64,000 nt of DNA from Streptomyces daqingensis (GCF_014645895.1 NZ_BMMP01000013.1:127478-191477), one strand, 5' to 3'; shown: positions 33,016 to 43,187, counted from the stretch's first letter. The notes: generated by a model not told the origin, from the letters alone. Numbers and translations: made by a program.

Positions 33016-34695
33016 ATGAAGAGACTCACACTTCCCGGCGGCCCGCTCGCCTCCCCCGCACAGGCGGCCGCCGCCCCCCGGCGCCGCCTGGGCAAGAAGG
33101 CCGCTGCCGCCGCCGTCGGCTTCGTCCTGGTGCTCGGCACCGGCGGAGCCGCCGGAGCCGAATCGCCCACGGCCGGCAGCGAGTTGAGCAAGAAGATCGA
33201 CAAGATCCTGAGCGACGAGCGGCTGGCCGGCGCCGGTACGAGTGTGGTGGTCAGCGACGCGGCAGACGGGGACGTCCTGTACGAGCGCCACTCCGGCAAG
33301 CGGATGATGCCCGCGTCGAACACGAAGCTGCTGACCGCCGCCGCAGCGCTGGGCGTCCTCGGTCCCGGCTACCGCTACCGCACGGACGTGCTCGCCCACG
33401 GCGACCGCGGCGGCGGCCGGCTCGACGGGGACCTGTACCTGCGCGGCACCGGCGACCCCACGCTGCTCGCCGAGGACTACGACGCGCTCGCGGCCGACGT
33501 GGCGGCCTCCGGGATCAAGGAGGTCACCGGCAGGCTCGTCGCCGACGACACGCGGTTCGACTCGCAGCGGCTGGGACGCTCCTGGGCCGCGGACGACGAG
33601 TCCGCCTACTACTCGTCGCAGATCTCCGCGCTGAGCGTCGCCCCGGACACCGACTACGACACCGGCTCCGTCCGCCTGGAGGTCTCCCCCGGCTCCGCAC
33701 CGGGGAAGAAGCCCAAGGTCAAGATGGTCCCCGACAACGATTACGTCGACGTCGAGGTCACCGCTGAAACGGTCGCGGAAGGCGGCGAGAGCACGCTGTC
33801 CGTCGACCGCGAGCACGGCGGCAACACCCTCACCGTCAGCGGCGGCATCCCCGCCGGGGCGGACCCGGAGGAGTCGTGGACGAGCGTCTGGGAGCCCACC
33901 GGCTACGCCGCGTCCGTCTTCGCCGACGCGCTGAAGGACCACGGCGTCCGGGTCGCCGGCAGAACCGAGACGGGCAAGGCCACCCCGGACGCGGCGCGGC
34001 GGGTCGCCCGCCACAAGTCGATGCCGGTGTCCGAGCTGAACGTCCCCTTCCTGAAGCTGTCCAACAACAACCACGCCGAAGTCCTCACCAAGACCATGGG
34101 CTACGAGGCCGGCGGCGAGGGCACGTGGGAGGAGGGGCTGAAAGCCGTCCAGGGCTTCCTGAAGAAGGAGGGCGTCGACACCGGCACCCTGCGCCAGGTC
34201 GACGGCTCGGGGCTCTCCCGCATGAACAACGTGCCCGCGGCGGAGTTCGGTGCGCTGCTCCGGGCGGTGCGTGACAAGCCGTGGTTCGGGAAGTTCCACG
34301 ACGCCCTCCCCATCGCCTGCGCGCCGGACAGGATGAAGGGCGGCACCCTCCGTACGCGTATGTGCGACACCCCTGCCGAGCTCAACGCGCACGCCAAGAC
34401 CGGTTCGCTGACGGGCGCTTCGGGACTCTCCGGATACGTCGACGACGCCGGCGGGCGCCGGCTCGTGTTCAGCATCGTGCTCAACAACTACCTCGCCGAC
34501 TCCGTGAAGGACATCGAGGACGAGATCGTCGTCGCGCTGGCCGAGTCCGGTGACGGGACGGGTGCCAAGGCAGCGGACGGGAAGCGCGGCAGCACGTCCC
34601 AGAAGCCCAAGAGCAGCGCCCCGCAGCCGTCCGGCCGGGACGCCGCCGGCGCGGACGGCCTGGAGTGCTCCTGGCGCAAGCCGGTCCGCTGCTGA
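33016..34695 (+). CDS. D-alanyl-D-alanine carboxypeptidase/endopeptidase (PBP4-type)
   Basis: A 559-residue S13-family penicillin-binding protein. Its active-site motifs are SNTK (Ser101, Lys104), SNN near residue 349 (KLSNNNHAEV) and KTG near 460 (HAKTGSLTG). Between them lies the extra domain typical of DacB/PBP4 (LYLRGTGDPTLL, YSSQISALSVAPD). The N-terminus (LGKKAAAAAVGFVLVLGTGG) is a signal sequence or anchor, so it acts outside the membrane on peptidoglycan cross-links. The C-terminal 40 residues are a Lys/Ser/Pro-rich tail ending in SWRKPVRC. ATG 33016 fits the signal peptide; the longer frame upstream does not. Confidence 0.92.
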   Translation: MKRLTLPGGPLASPAQAAAAPRRRLGKKAAAAAVGFVLVLGTGGAAGAESPTAGSELSKKIDKILSDERLAGAGTSVVVSDAADGDVLYERHSGKRMMPASNTKLLTAAAALGVLGPGYRYRTDVLAHGDRGGGRLDGDLYLRGTGDPTLLAEDYDALAADVAASGIKEVTGRLVADDTRFDSQRLGRSWAADDESAYYSSQISALSVAPDTDYDTGSVRLEVSPGSAPGKKPKVKMVPDNDYVDVEVTAETVAEGGESTLSVDREHGGNTLTVSGGIPAGADPEESWTSVWEPTGYAASVFADALKDHGVRVAGRTETGKATPDAARRVARHKSMPVSELNVPFLKLSNNNHAEVLTKTMGYEAGGEGTWEEGLKAVQGFLKKEGVDTGTLRQVDGSGLSRMNNVPAAEFGALLRAVRDKPWFGKFHDALPIACAPDRMKGGTLRTRMCDTPAELNAHAKTGSLTGASGLSGYVDDAGGRRLVFSIVLNNYLADSVKDIEDEIVVALAESGDGTGAKAADGKRGSTSQKPKSSAPQPSGRDAAGADGLECSWRKPVRC

Positions 34696-34774
34696 GCGGG
34701 AGCGTGCAGGGCACGCCGGGGTGCGGGCCGAACCGCGCGCACCCCGGCGGGCTGTCCGCCCCGACCGCTCCCGC
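34696..34774. terminator. Nested bidirectional terminator between convergent genes
   Basis: An inner perfect 11-bp inverted repeat (34715-34725 with 34738-34748, GCCGGGGTGCG) lies inside an outer 9-bp pair GCGGGAGCG (34696-34704) and CGCTCCCGC (34766-34774). It starts right at the carboxypeptidase stop and ends 17 bp before the DUF6177 stop, so it can serve both transcripts. Confidence 0.8.
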
Positions 34775-34790
34775 GGGACCGGAGCGGAGG

Positions 34791-36311
34791 TCAGGCGCCT
34801 TTCAGGTGCCGCATCAGCCGCTCGAAGTCCCGCCACGCCGAGAGGTCCGAGGGGTCGCCCGGGAGCGGGTAGTACAGCGCGGGCCGGGCTGCCGGGCCGA
34901 GCTGAACGGGAGGCTCGGAGAGGGGAGTTCGCCGCGCCCGGTCACCCGGCATCCGCCGGACCTCCTCTGCGCCCAGCACGAAGCCCAGCGGCACGCCCGG
35001 CCCCTCGAACCGGGGCCGCACCGTCAGGTCCCGGGCGGCCATGCGCTGCTGGACGAGCATCGACTGCAGGCCGTGACGCGTGGCGAGCACCTCGGCCGCC
35101 CGGGGCAGCGCGTCGAGCGGCGGCTCCTCGTCCGGGCCGTACCCGAGGGTCAGGGTGACGTCCTCCTCGACGCCCCCGGTGGTGCGGCTGACGCGGACGG
35201 TGGCCAGCGCCGGGCGGTCCGCGCCGCCCACGATCACCAGCCAGGTGGGGGCGGGGGCCCGGTCGCGGGCGAGGTCGGTCAACTGGCGTGGTGACCAAGG
35301 GGTGTTGGCGGGTTCCGCCGTCCCCCAGCCGGCAGGCGGCACGCCCGTCAGCTCCCGCCAGAGCGCCTCCAGCGCCCCGCCGAGCACCAGCCGGTCGTCG
35401 GCGGCGTGAACAGCCCTGAAGGACAGCGCCAGTTGGCGGTCCGCTATCGGCTCCACCTCGCGGTAGGACGCCGCGACCCGGCCGCGGGGGCCGCCGCCGA
35501 ACGCGGCGTCCCCCACGTCCCCGGCGTCCCCCGGGTCCAGGGCTGAACCGTCGCCGTCACCGCGGTACGCGGCGTCTTCCGGCTGCTCGCCCTCCTCGGC
35601 TTCGACAGCTGCGAACATCCCGTCCTGCCACCGCAGTACGGCACCGGAGAGGCCGTCGAAGTAGCCGTCCCGTTCGTCCTGCACGACCCACCGGGACGGC
35701 CAGCCGCTGAGGCTGCTCCGTACCGCCGGCGAGAGCCCGGACGCCGCGGGAGTGACGATCTGGAGGCCCAGTCCGGCAGCGGCGGCGGCACGGAAGGCGT
35801 CCGAGAGCCAGGCCGTCATGGCGACCACAGGACGGTCCTGGATGACCACCGCGACCTTGTCCGTGAGGACGTCGACGGCGGGCTGCGCCGCGGCCGGCGC
35901 CGGCACGGCGCTCACCCCGCCGCTCCCGGCCCCGCCGCCCTCGACCACGGACAGGGAGCCCGCCGCCCGCGCGGGCCAGACAGTGCCGCCCGTCAGCGAC
36001 GCCACCCTCGCGGCGAACGCCCCGGCGAGCGCTTCCGCCTCCTCGACACCCGTCGTGGCACGGGCCTCCGTCCACCAGAACGGGACCGGCGGGGCCTCGG
36101 CGCCCAGCAGCCGCTCCGCCTCTCCCGCGACGCGCACGAAGACGGGTGCCTCGACGGAGACGAGCGGCCTGCCCTCCTCGTCGCAGAGCTGCACGACGGC
36201 GTCGTCCGCCGTCGTGCCGGCCAGCTTGTCCGGACCGCCCGCGAGCAGCCCGGCGAGGACGCTCAACGGGTCGGGCATGTCCCGGGTGAGCGCGATGACG
36301 TCCTTGGTCAT
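34791..36311 (-). CDS. DUF6177 family protein of the ESX locus
   Basis: A 506-residue protein with the pattern of DUF6177 proteins found at the end of Streptomyces type VII secretion loci: VIALTRDMPDPLSVLAGLL, VQLCDEEGRPLVSVEAP, AVVIQDRPVVAMTAWLSDAF and LALSFRAVHAADDRLVLGGALEALWREL. No signal peptide or membrane segment is visible, so it is probably cytosolic. A middle part (about 235-275) is acidic and low in complexity. It lies 87 bp after eccC on the same strand, presumably in the same transcript. Its biochemical role is unknown. Confidence 0.75.
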   Translation of the reverse strand: MTKDVIALTRDMPDPLSVLAGLLAGGPDKLAGTTADDAVVQLCDEEGRPLVSVEAPVFVRVAGEAERLLGAEAPPVPFWWTEARATTGVEEAEALAGAFAARVASLTGGTVWPARAAGSLSVVEGGGAGSGGVSAVPAPAAAQPAVDVLTDKVAVVIQDRPVVAMTAWLSDAFRAAAAAGLGLQIVTPAASGLSPAVRSSLSGWPSRWVVQDERDGYFDGLSGAVLRWQDGMFAAVEAEEGEQPEDAAYRGDGDGSALDPGDAGDVGDAAFGGGPRGRVAASYREVEPIADRQLALSFRAVHAADDRLVLGGALEALWRELTGVPPAGWGTAEPANTPWSPRQLTDLARDRAPAPTWLVIVGGADRPALATVRVSRTTGGVEEDVTLTLGYGPDEEPPLDALPRAAEVLATRHGLQSMLVQQRMAARDLTVRPRFEGPGVPLGFVLGAEEVRRMPGDRARRTPLSEPPVQLGPAARPALYYPLPGDPSDLSAWRDFERLMRHLKGA

Positions 36312-36398
36312 GTGGCGTCCGATCCTCCGTCGTGCAGGGCGAGTTGACGTGCCGCGGGTGAGCTCGCGGCCGCGCTTCCAGAGCCGTGGCAGCGGCGG

Positions 36399-39300
36399 CT
36401 AACGGGTCGTGCGGACCGTCTGCACCAGTCGGCCGGGCCTGCCCCTCTGGACGAACACGCCGCGGCCGGGCGGATGCTGACCGGCGTAGACGCCGGGGAA
36501 GAGCTGGCCCTCCGCCCGGTCGCCCGCCATGACGACCGCCGAGGCGCCCGACTCCCGGAGCCCCAGCACCAGCGACTCGTACATGCCGCGGGAGGCGCCC
36601 GCGACGCGGCGGCTCACGACGAAGTGCAGGCCGATGTCGGGCGCGGAGGGGATGTAGGGAAGGAAGGGCTGGAGCGGCGCCTGCCCGGCGGTGGTCAGCA
36701 CGTCGTAGTCGTCGACCAGGACGACGATGCGGGGGCCGCCGCCCCAGCTTCCAGGCTCCAACTCCTCGGCCCCGGAGGTGCCGTCGGGTACCCGCTTCTC
36801 CAACTGGCCTGCGACGCCTGTGGCGAGGGCCGCGCACAGCTTGGCGTTGTACGCGTACCCGCCGCAGTACTCGTCGGGAACCACGCCGCGCAGCCCGCGT
36901 CGTGGGTCCATCACGGCGAACACCAGCTCGTCGTCGGTGTGGCGGTCCATGAGGCCCCGCGCGACGGCCTTCAGCAGGTTCGTCTTCCCGCATTCGCTGT
37001 CCCCGAGGACCAGCAGGTGCTGGTCCTGGCCGAACAGGTCGAGCATGACGGGCGCGAGCGCCGACTGGTCCAGTCCGAGCGGCACCCTGCGGGGTTCGGC
37101 TGCCGGGCCCGGCAGCAGCCGCGGTTCGAGAGTGCGGGGCAGCACGCGCACGGGCTGGGCGACCTCTCCGCTCCAGGCGGCGCTGATCGTGCGCGCCGTG
37201 CGCTCCAGCTCCGACGCCAGGTCCGTGCTGTCGGCCGCTCCGTCCGTACGGGGCAGGGCGACCTGGGCGAAGAGCTTGCCGTCTGTCAGGGCACGGCCCG
37301 GTTCGTCGGGTGAGAGCGTCTCCACGAGCTTGCGGTCGATGCTGGACTCGCTCGGGTCGTTCAGCCGCAGCTCGACACGGGTGCCGAAGTTCGACTGGAC
37401 GGCGATGCGCACGTCGTTCCAGCGGAGCATGCCCGCGACGACGTGGATGCCGTAGCCGCTGCCGCGTTTGAGGATGTCCGCCACGGCGTCGTCGAGATCC
37501 TCGAAGTCGTCCCGCAGCGCGCCGAACCCGTCGATGAGCAGGACGATCTCGGCGGAGGCCAGCTGTGGCAGGGAACCGGCCGCGTGCAGGGTCCTCAGCT
37601 GCTCGACGGAGTCGATGCCGTGCTCGCGGAAGACCTCCTCCCGCGTCGCGAGCATGGTGCGTACTTCCTCGACCGTCCGCTCGACCCTCTCGCGGTCCGC
37701 ACGCCCCGCGACACCGCCGACGTGCGGCAGTTCGGCGAGTGCCTGGAGGCCGCCGCCGACGAGGTCCAGGCCGTAGATCCCGGCCTCCTGGGGGGTGTGG
37801 GTCAGCGCGAGGGAGAGCGCGAACGTCCGCAGCAGCGTCGTCTTGCCCGTCTGGGGGCCGCCGATCACCGCGGCGTGGCCTCCGGCGAGGGTGAGGTCGA
37901 GGATCCACTGCCCCTGCCACTGCCGTGCCGGGTCGTCGAGCAGGCCCAGCGGGACGCGCAACGGGCCGTGCCGCTTCGCCAGTTGCATGCCGCGCGTACC
38001 GGCCTCGACCCGTCCCGCCGCCTTGTCGAGGGAGACGGCCTGCGGCAGCGGCGGCAGCCAGATGCGCCGCACCGGTCCCGCCGCCTTCTCCAACTGCGAG
38101 ACCACGACGCCCAGTTCGGTCGGCCCCGTCTCGCGCCGCCTGGCCTGCTGCTCCGGCTCCCCTGAATCGTCAGGTGCCGCAAGGGTGTTGAAGGCCTCGT
38201 ACTCCAGGGCGAGCGGTCCGGTGTCCTCGTCACCGGCCTGCTGCACCGGCCCGTGGTAGGCGCCGGAGACGTAGCTGGCCTTGAAGCGCTCGTAGTGGCT
38301 TGTGTCCACCTTCAGGTAGCCGAAGCCCGGCAGCGGCGGCAGATGGAAGGCGTCCGTGGTGTCCAGGACCGTGCGGGACTCGTCGGCGGAGAACGTGCGC
38401 AGCCCGAGGCGGTAGGAGAGGTAGGTGTCGAGTCCCTTGAGCTTGCCGCCCTCGATGCGCTGACTGGACAGCAGCAGGTGCACGCCGATCGAGCGGCCGA
38501 TACGTCCGATGGACAGGAACAGGTCGATGAAGTCCGGCTTCGCCGTGATGAGTTCGCCGAACTCGTCGATGACCACGAACAGGTGCGGCAGCGGCTCCAG
38601 TTCAGGCCGCTTCCCGGCGCGCAGCGCCGCGTAGTCGCCGATGTCGGCGACGTTGCCCGCGTCCTTGAGCACCTGCTGACGGCGTTTGACCTCGCCCGCC
38701 AGCGACGCGTGGACGCGCTCGACGAGCCCCGCCTGGTTCTCCAGGTTCGTGATGACGCCGGCGACGTGCGGCAGCCCCGCGAACGGGGCGAACGTCGCGC
38801 CGCCCTTGTAGTCGACGAGGACGAGCGCGAGGTCCTCCGGAGGGTGCGTGGCGGCGAGCGCGAGGACGAGCGTGCGCAGCAGTTCGGACTTGCCGGAGCC
38901 CGTGGCGCCCACGCACAGCCCGTGCGGGCCCATGCCGAGTTCCGAGGACTCCTTCAGGTCCAGCAGTACCGGCTGACGGGAGTCGCTGACGCCGATCGGC
39001 ACGCGCAGGAAGGCGCGTTCGCCGCGCGGCGCCCACAGCCGGTCGAGGTCGATGCGCGCCACGTCGTCCATGCCGAGCAGCCCCGCGAAGTCGACGGGCC
39101 CCGACAGCGGGGCGTCGACCAGCGACTCGGCGGACAGCCGCATCGGGGCGAGCATCCGCGCGAGGCCCTCCGCGCAGGACGCGCCGACGTCGTCGACCGT
39201 GCCGTGCGCGCTCAGCGGTTCCTTCCCACGCAGGTCCTCGATGACGACCCGGTCGCCGTCGACGGTGATCCGCACGGAGACCGTCCCCGGCTCCTGGACC

Positions 39301-40373
39301 CGCTCCGCGAGAAGGTGCAGGACCGTCACGCCCATCTCGCGGAGTCCCACCGCTTCGTCCGGCCTCGGCAGGTCGACGGCGTCCGCACCGTGGCCGTCGC
39401 TGACGACGATCAGCCGGGACGTCATGGCGAGGGCGTCCTTGCCGGACAGGCCGCGCCGCACCTCCGCCGCGTAGGAGGCACGCCGGCGCAGCTCAGGTCC
39501 GATCAGGCCGGCGAGCTGAGGCGGGGACGGCGCGATCCGGCGCGCGGCGACGGGCCCGTCGAACTGGCCGGTCTCCAGCAGGTGCGGCATCCACTTGGCC
39601 CACTCCCACTCGGCGATCCGCTCGCCCGGCACGGCCAGCGCCATCGCCACGTCGTCGGGCGCGTGGGTGACGGCGGACTGCACGAGCAGCGCCCGGGCGA
39701 CGCGCAGGCAGTCCTCCCGTTTCCCGACGACGCTGACGTTGCCGGCCCTGTCGAGCGGCACCGTCAGCGGGAGTTCGGTCCCCGTGCGGAAGCGGTCCAT
39801 GAGCGCCGACGCCTCGTTGAGCATGAAGCGGTCGGGCGGCGTCAGCACGGACGACGCCTGCTGGGCGACCTGGAGGTCGCGCACGGGCATCTCCCCCGTG
39901 CCGACCCGTACCCGCAGGAAGTCGGCGTCGAGACGGCGGCGCTCCCACAGCCGGGCCGGGTCGCGGACCATGTCGTAGAGCGCCTCCGGCGGCGGGTTGA
40001 GCACCCCGGCCCGCTCGCGCCGCTCGCGCTCCTCCTCGGACAGCTCGTCCCGCAGGTCCTCCAGGTAGGCGAGATAGGCCTCACGCTGGGTGCGGCGCGT
40101 GCGCTGGGCCTTGCCGCGCTGGGAGAAGACCAGCACGAGTGAGCCGATGACGGTGACGAGGAGGATGATCGCGCCCAGTGCCGCGAACTGGCTGTTGCGG
40201 ATCACCGTCATCATCACGACCGACGACATGACACCGGCGACGGGCAGCAGCGACATCGCCATGTTGCCCGCCTTCCCCTCGGGAAGGTTGGGCGGAGCCT
40301 CGATCGTGCGCGCCTGGGACGGGGCCCAGGGCAGGACGGTCCTGGCGGGTCGGTGTATCAGTCGGGTGCTCAT
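36399..40373 (-). CDS. eccC: Type VII secretion ATPase EccC (FtsK/SpoIIIE family)
   Basis: At 1324 residues this is the full single-chain EccC, the motor of the ESX secretion machine. Two transmembrane segments lie at about 42-90. Three FtsK/SpoIIIE ATPase modules follow, with P-loops VGATGSGKS (about 489), GGPQTGKTT (about 843) and LGDSECGKTN (about 1126). Walker B of the first module is LFVVIDEFGEL. The second and third P-loops are less canonical, as known in EccC, where the first ATPase is the active one and the others bind substrate tails. It should recognise the Esx pair and the toxin encoded upstream. The preceding gene is a MinD-like ATPase 87 bp away. Confidence 0.95.
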   Translation of the reverse strand: MSTRLIHRPARTVLPWAPSQARTIEAPPNLPEGKAGNMAMSLLPVAGVMSSVVMMTVIRNSQFAALGAIILLVTVIGSLVLVFSQRGKAQRTRRTQREAYLAYLEDLRDELSEEERERRERAGVLNPPPEALYDMVRDPARLWERRRLDADFLRVRVGTGEMPVRDLQVAQQASSVLTPPDRFMLNEASALMDRFRTGTELPLTVPLDRAGNVSVVGKREDCLRVARALLVQSAVTHAPDDVAMALAVPGERIAEWEWAKWMPHLLETGQFDGPVAARRIAPSPPQLAGLIGPELRRRASYAAEVRRGLSGKDALAMTSRLIVVSDGHGADAVDLPRPDEAVGLREMGVTVLHLLAERVQEPGTVSVRITVDGDRVVIEDLRGKEPLSAHGTVDDVGASCAEGLARMLAPMRLSAESLVDAPLSGPVDFAGLLGMDDVARIDLDRLWAPRGERAFLRVPIGVSDSRQPVLLDLKESSELGMGPHGLCVGATGSGKSELLRTLVLALAATHPPEDLALVLVDYKGGATFAPFAGLPHVAGVITNLENQAGLVERVHASLAGEVKRRQQVLKDAGNVADIGDYAALRAGKRPELEPLPHLFVVIDEFGELITAKPDFIDLFLSIGRIGRSIGVHLLLSSQRIEGGKLKGLDTYLSYRLGLRTFSADESRTVLDTTDAFHLPPLPGFGYLKVDTSHYERFKASYVSGAYHGPVQQAGDEDTGPLALEYEAFNTLAAPDDSGEPEQQARRRETGPTELGVVVSQLEKAAGPVRRIWLPPLPQAVSLDKAAGRVEAGTRGMQLAKRHGPLRVPLGLLDDPARQWQGQWILDLTLAGGHAAVIGGPQTGKTTLLRTFALSLALTHTPQEAGIYGLDLVGGGLQALAELPHVGGVAGRADRERVERTVEEVRTMLATREEVFREHGIDSVEQLRTLHAAGSLPQLASAEIVLLIDGFGALRDDFEDLDDAVADILKRGSGYGIHVVAGMLRWNDVRIAVQSNFGTRVELRLNDPSESSIDRKLVETLSPDEPGRALTDGKLFAQVALPRTDGAADSTDLASELERTARTISAAWSGEVAQPVRVLPRTLEPRLLPGPAAEPRRVPLGLDQSALAPVMLDLFGQDQHLLVLGDSECGKTNLLKAVARGLMDRHTDDELVFAVMDPRRGLRGVVPDEYCGGYAYNAKLCAALATGVAGQLEKRVPDGTSGAEELEPGSWGGGPRIVVLVDDYDVLTTAGQAPLQPFLPYIPSAPDIGLHFVVSRRVAGASRGMYESLVLGLRESGASAVVMAGDRAEGQLFPGVYAGQHPPGRGVFVQRGRPGRLVQTVRTTR

Positions 40374-40460
40374 CGGCGTCCGTCACTCGTCGTGGGCTCG
40401 GCGTCGGCGTCGAGCGTCGGGAAGGGGTGTGCGGGCGGGCCCTGACCGGGCCGCGGCATG

Positions 40461-41663
40461 TCAGCGGTGGTTCTGCGAGCGCTGGAAGACGTCCGCGGCC
40501 AGTCGGGTCGCGGCCTCCCGCGTCGCGTGCGCGAGCAGTTCGGTGCGGATGGGGCCCCCGGCCGCCAAGTGCCTGTCGTACGGCAGGACGTGGACACCGG
40601 CGCCCGTCGCCTCCAGACTGCGGGCGGCCTTCGCCACGTCCAGGCCCGGGTGCGGCACCAGCTCGTTCAGCGCCACGACCGTCCCGGCGATCACATGCGG
40701 CGGCAGCCCCTGGATCCACCGCAGCACCGCGTGGGTGCTGGCCACGCCCTCCAGCGTCGCGGGCGCCGTCAGCACACGGGCCTGAGAGGCCGAGAGCGCG
40801 ACCCGGGCGACCTCCGCCGGCAGCGTCTCGCAGTCGACGACGGTCACCCCGAAGTAGCGGCGCAGGGCGACCATGACACGCTCGTACGTCGCGCTGTCGA
40901 GCATCGCCCCGATCTGCCCCTGACTGCCGGGCAACAGCCAGGCGTTGCGCGGCAGTTGGACGAGATAGCCGGTGACGTCGAGCAGCGACATCTGCGGCTG
41001 GACGATGTCCGGCAGCTCGCTCGTCGTCCAGCGCAGCGCCTCCGCCCCCAGCCGCAGCGGCAGCGAACCCAGGGACGGGTCCGCCTCGACGAACAGGACA
41101 GGGTCCTGCCGGTGGTGCGCGTAAGCCGTGCCCAGCAGCGCGGCGACGGTCGACTTCCCCGACCCGCCGCGGATGGACGTCACGGCGATCTGGCGGCCCG
41201 TGGTCACCGGCTGCTGCAGGACGCGGGCCGTCGCGGTGGTCTCGGCGACGTCCCGCGCCGCGGACGAAGTGAGCGTACGGCGCACCGCACCCGCCGCACG
41301 CGCGAGCAGCGACTCCCCGTGGCGCGGCGCGCGTCCCGCCACGGCCAGTTCCTTGTCGACGACGGGACGGGAGTCCGGCGTACGGACCGGACGGCTCCCC
41401 GGGACGTACGCCGCCTTGGCGGCCGGGCCCGCCTGCGGACCCGTGGCGGCGCGGCCGGGTCCCTGCGGCGGCAGAACGGCCGCCTGGCCAGGCGCAGTCG
41501 ACGGGGAGCTGGAGACCGGCGCGGAGGCCGCCGCGTGCGGCGCCACCGCATGGCCGGCGGCAGGCGCGCCCTGCTGCTCCGGGGCACGGGGAGGAGCCTG
41601 GGGAGGGGCGTCGCCGCGCAGGTCGCGCAGTACGTCTCCCTGCCAGTTGTCTCCGTTCGGCAT
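40461..41663 (-). CDS. ESX-associated MinD/ParA-like ATPase
   Basis: A 400-residue protein. The first 150 residues are Pro/Ala/Gln-rich and disordered. After that comes a ParA/MinD-type domain with a deviant Walker A, TSIRGGSGKSTVAALLG (about 160-176), VLFVEADPSLGSL, a Walker B-like VVDCETLP and TAPATLEGVASTHAVL. Such proteins (EspI-like, SCO5717-like) accompany actinobacterial ESX systems and may tune secretion to the energy state or position the machine. It is encoded between eccD and eccC and probably co-transcribed. Confidence 0.85.
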   Translation of the reverse strand: MPNGDNWQGDVLRDLRGDAPPQAPPRAPEQQGAPAAGHAVAPHAAASAPVSSSPSTAPGQAAVLPPQGPGRAATGPQAGPAAKAAYVPGSRPVRTPDSRPVVDKELAVAGRAPRHGESLLARAAGAVRRTLTSSAARDVAETTATARVLQQPVTTGRQIAVTSIRGGSGKSTVAALLGTAYAHHRQDPVLFVEADPSLGSLPLRLGAEALRWTTSELPDIVQPQMSLLDVTGYLVQLPRNAWLLPGSQGQIGAMLDSATYERVMVALRRYFGVTVVDCETLPAEVARVALSASQARVLTAPATLEGVASTHAVLRWIQGLPPHVIAGTVVALNELVPHPGLDVAKAARSLEATGAGVHVLPYDRHLAAGGPIRTELLAHATREAATRLAADVFQRSQNHR

Positions 41664-41715
41664 GTCCGCCCTTTCCTCCGCGATGCTGCCCCGCCCGGAG
41701 CGCCCGCGCCTTGAC

Positions 41716-43071
41716 TCAGAACTTGTCGAGCAGCTGCCCGTACACCCCGAACACGCCGACCGCCACGGGGAAGAGCCCCACCACCCCGATCGACTCGACC
41801 AGGTCGGCGGTGCGCCGCATCCGGACCCTCACGTGCTCCGCCGGCTGCACGGCCAGCACGAGCAGAGGCAGCAGCGCCGCCCCGCACAGCAGAAGGAGCG
41901 GACCTCCCCCGCCGGCGTGCTCCGTCCACAGCGTCACGAGGCGCACGACGAGGACGGAAGCCGCCGCGGCAAGTGCCACGACCTCGGCCACCAGCGGGAA
42001 GGCGCGCGCCCGCGACAGCAGCACGACGGCGACGATCGAGGGCAGCACCACCGTCCACACGGAGGGCTCCGCCGCCGTGGTCAGCAGCCAGCCCCCCGCG
42101 GCGGCCGACGCGGCCGTCACCACCGTCGCCAGGGCGAGACCGCGGTGCGTGGCGGCGAGCGCGTTGTCCACCTGGTGGCGGCTGACCGACGTCCCCGCCG
42201 AACGGCGGTCGTCCAGGGCGCTCAGCCCCGACGCGGCCAGCGCCAGCCGGGGCAGCAGACCCAGCAGGACCACCGAGAAGACGGCCATCACCGCACCCAC
42301 GCGGGCGGGGTCGTCCTGGACGGCGGCCACGCCCAGCCACACCACGGCGACGGCCGCGCCCGCCCCCGCACAGATCAGTCCGCCCCTGCCGAGAGGCGAG
42401 AAGAGACCGAGCAGCACCAGCATCACCACGAGAGCGAGCGCCGTCAGGGCGAACCGGGCCGTCCACGCCAAGTCCCAGGCGTCGGCGGCGGTCCAGGCGG
42501 CGAGCCCGCCGAGCGCGCCTCCCGCCAGCAGCAGCGCGGTCGCGAGACCACGGTTGCCCTGCCCGATCCTGGCCGCCAGCGCACCGCCGGCATGCAGGAG
42601 GACCGTCAGCGCGGCGAGGACACCGGCGAGCGTGTCGAGCGCCAGCTCACGGCGCGCCAGAAGGGCGGTGACCACCGCGAACGCCACCGTCGCGACACCC
42701 GCCGTCGCACGGCGCGCGGCCGGACGCCAGCGCCAGGCCCGCAGGTCGAGGTCGTCGGCCACCATGTCGGTGACGTCGTGCACGATGGGCGCCGGCGGAG
42801 CCGAGTGCGCCCGTACGAGCCTGAGCACGGCGCCGTCGGCGACCTCCGCCGAGGCGAGAGTCGCGTCGTGGGGCAGCGCGTCCCCCTGAGCCGTGATCAA
42901 CTGCCGTGTCATCGGGCGCGATGCGGCGCGGTCGTCCAGCAACTGCAGGATGTCCGGCAGCAGTTGACCGATGGGCGTGTCGGAGGGCAGCACGATGTCG
43001 GCCCGGCGTCGCTCGCCGACCAGCGTCACGCGGCTCAGTTGCGCACGGGCAGTCGTTGGTGTGCTCACCAC
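41716..43071 (-). CDS. eccD: Type VII secretion integral membrane protein EccD
   Basis: A 451-residue protein. The N-terminal ubiquitin-like YukD domain (about 12-95) has RVTLVGERRRADIVLPSDTPIGQLLPDIL and GDALPHDATLASAEVADGAVLRLV. It is followed by about eleven closely packed hydrophobic segments up to the C-terminus (VAVGVFGVYGQLLDKF). This is the EccD architecture, the multi-pass channel component of ESX. Start codons are two adjacent GTGs (43071 and 43068). The start sits at the edge of a sequence module that is repeated at 44816-44935. Confidence 0.93.
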   Translation of the reverse strand: MVSTPTTARAQLSRVTLVGERRRADIVLPSDTPIGQLLPDILQLLDDRAASRPMTRQLITAQGDALPHDATLASAEVADGAVLRLVRAHSAPPAPIVHDVTDMVADDLDLRAWRWRPAARRATAGVATVAFAVVTALLARRELALDTLAGVLAALTVLLHAGGALAARIGQGNRGLATALLLAGGALGGLAAWTAADAWDLAWTARFALTALALVVMLVLLGLFSPLGRGGLICAGAGAAVAVVWLGVAAVQDDPARVGAVMAVFSVVLLGLLPRLALAASGLSALDDRRSAGTSVSRHQVDNALAATHRGLALATVVTAASAAAGGWLLTTAAEPSVWTVVLPSIVAVVLLSRARAFPLVAEVVALAAAASVLVVRLVTLWTEHAGGGGPLLLLCGAALLPLLVLAVQPAEHVRVRMRRTADLVESIGVVGLFPVAVGVFGVYGQLLDKF

Positions 43072-43187
43072 TTACGGGTACCTATCGTCGCGGCGTGGAG
43101 GGTACGGACGGCAGCTTCAGCGCCTCACGGGCGTACATGCTACTGGGGTGATACATCCCAACTTCCGGGAGTTCCCGCCTTTTTCAC
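43064..43187 (-). promoter_or_regulatory. eccD upstream module, copy A of a duplicated control region
   Basis: This 124-bp stretch is matched by 44816-44935. Shared blocks, read on the + strand, are CTCACCACTTACGGGTA at the gene-proximal end and, about 70 bp further, GCTAnTG..TGATACnTCCC followed by ACTTCCGGnAGTTCC and a TTTCAC end. The near-palindrome AACTTCCGGGAGTT lies at 43160-43173. It includes the eccD start codons and presumably its promoter and operator. Confidence 0.6.

Noticed and set aside
38253..40142. A 629-codon open frame antisense to eccC
   Set aside because: Shadow frame of a high-GC gene; Arg/Gly/Val-rich with no domain.
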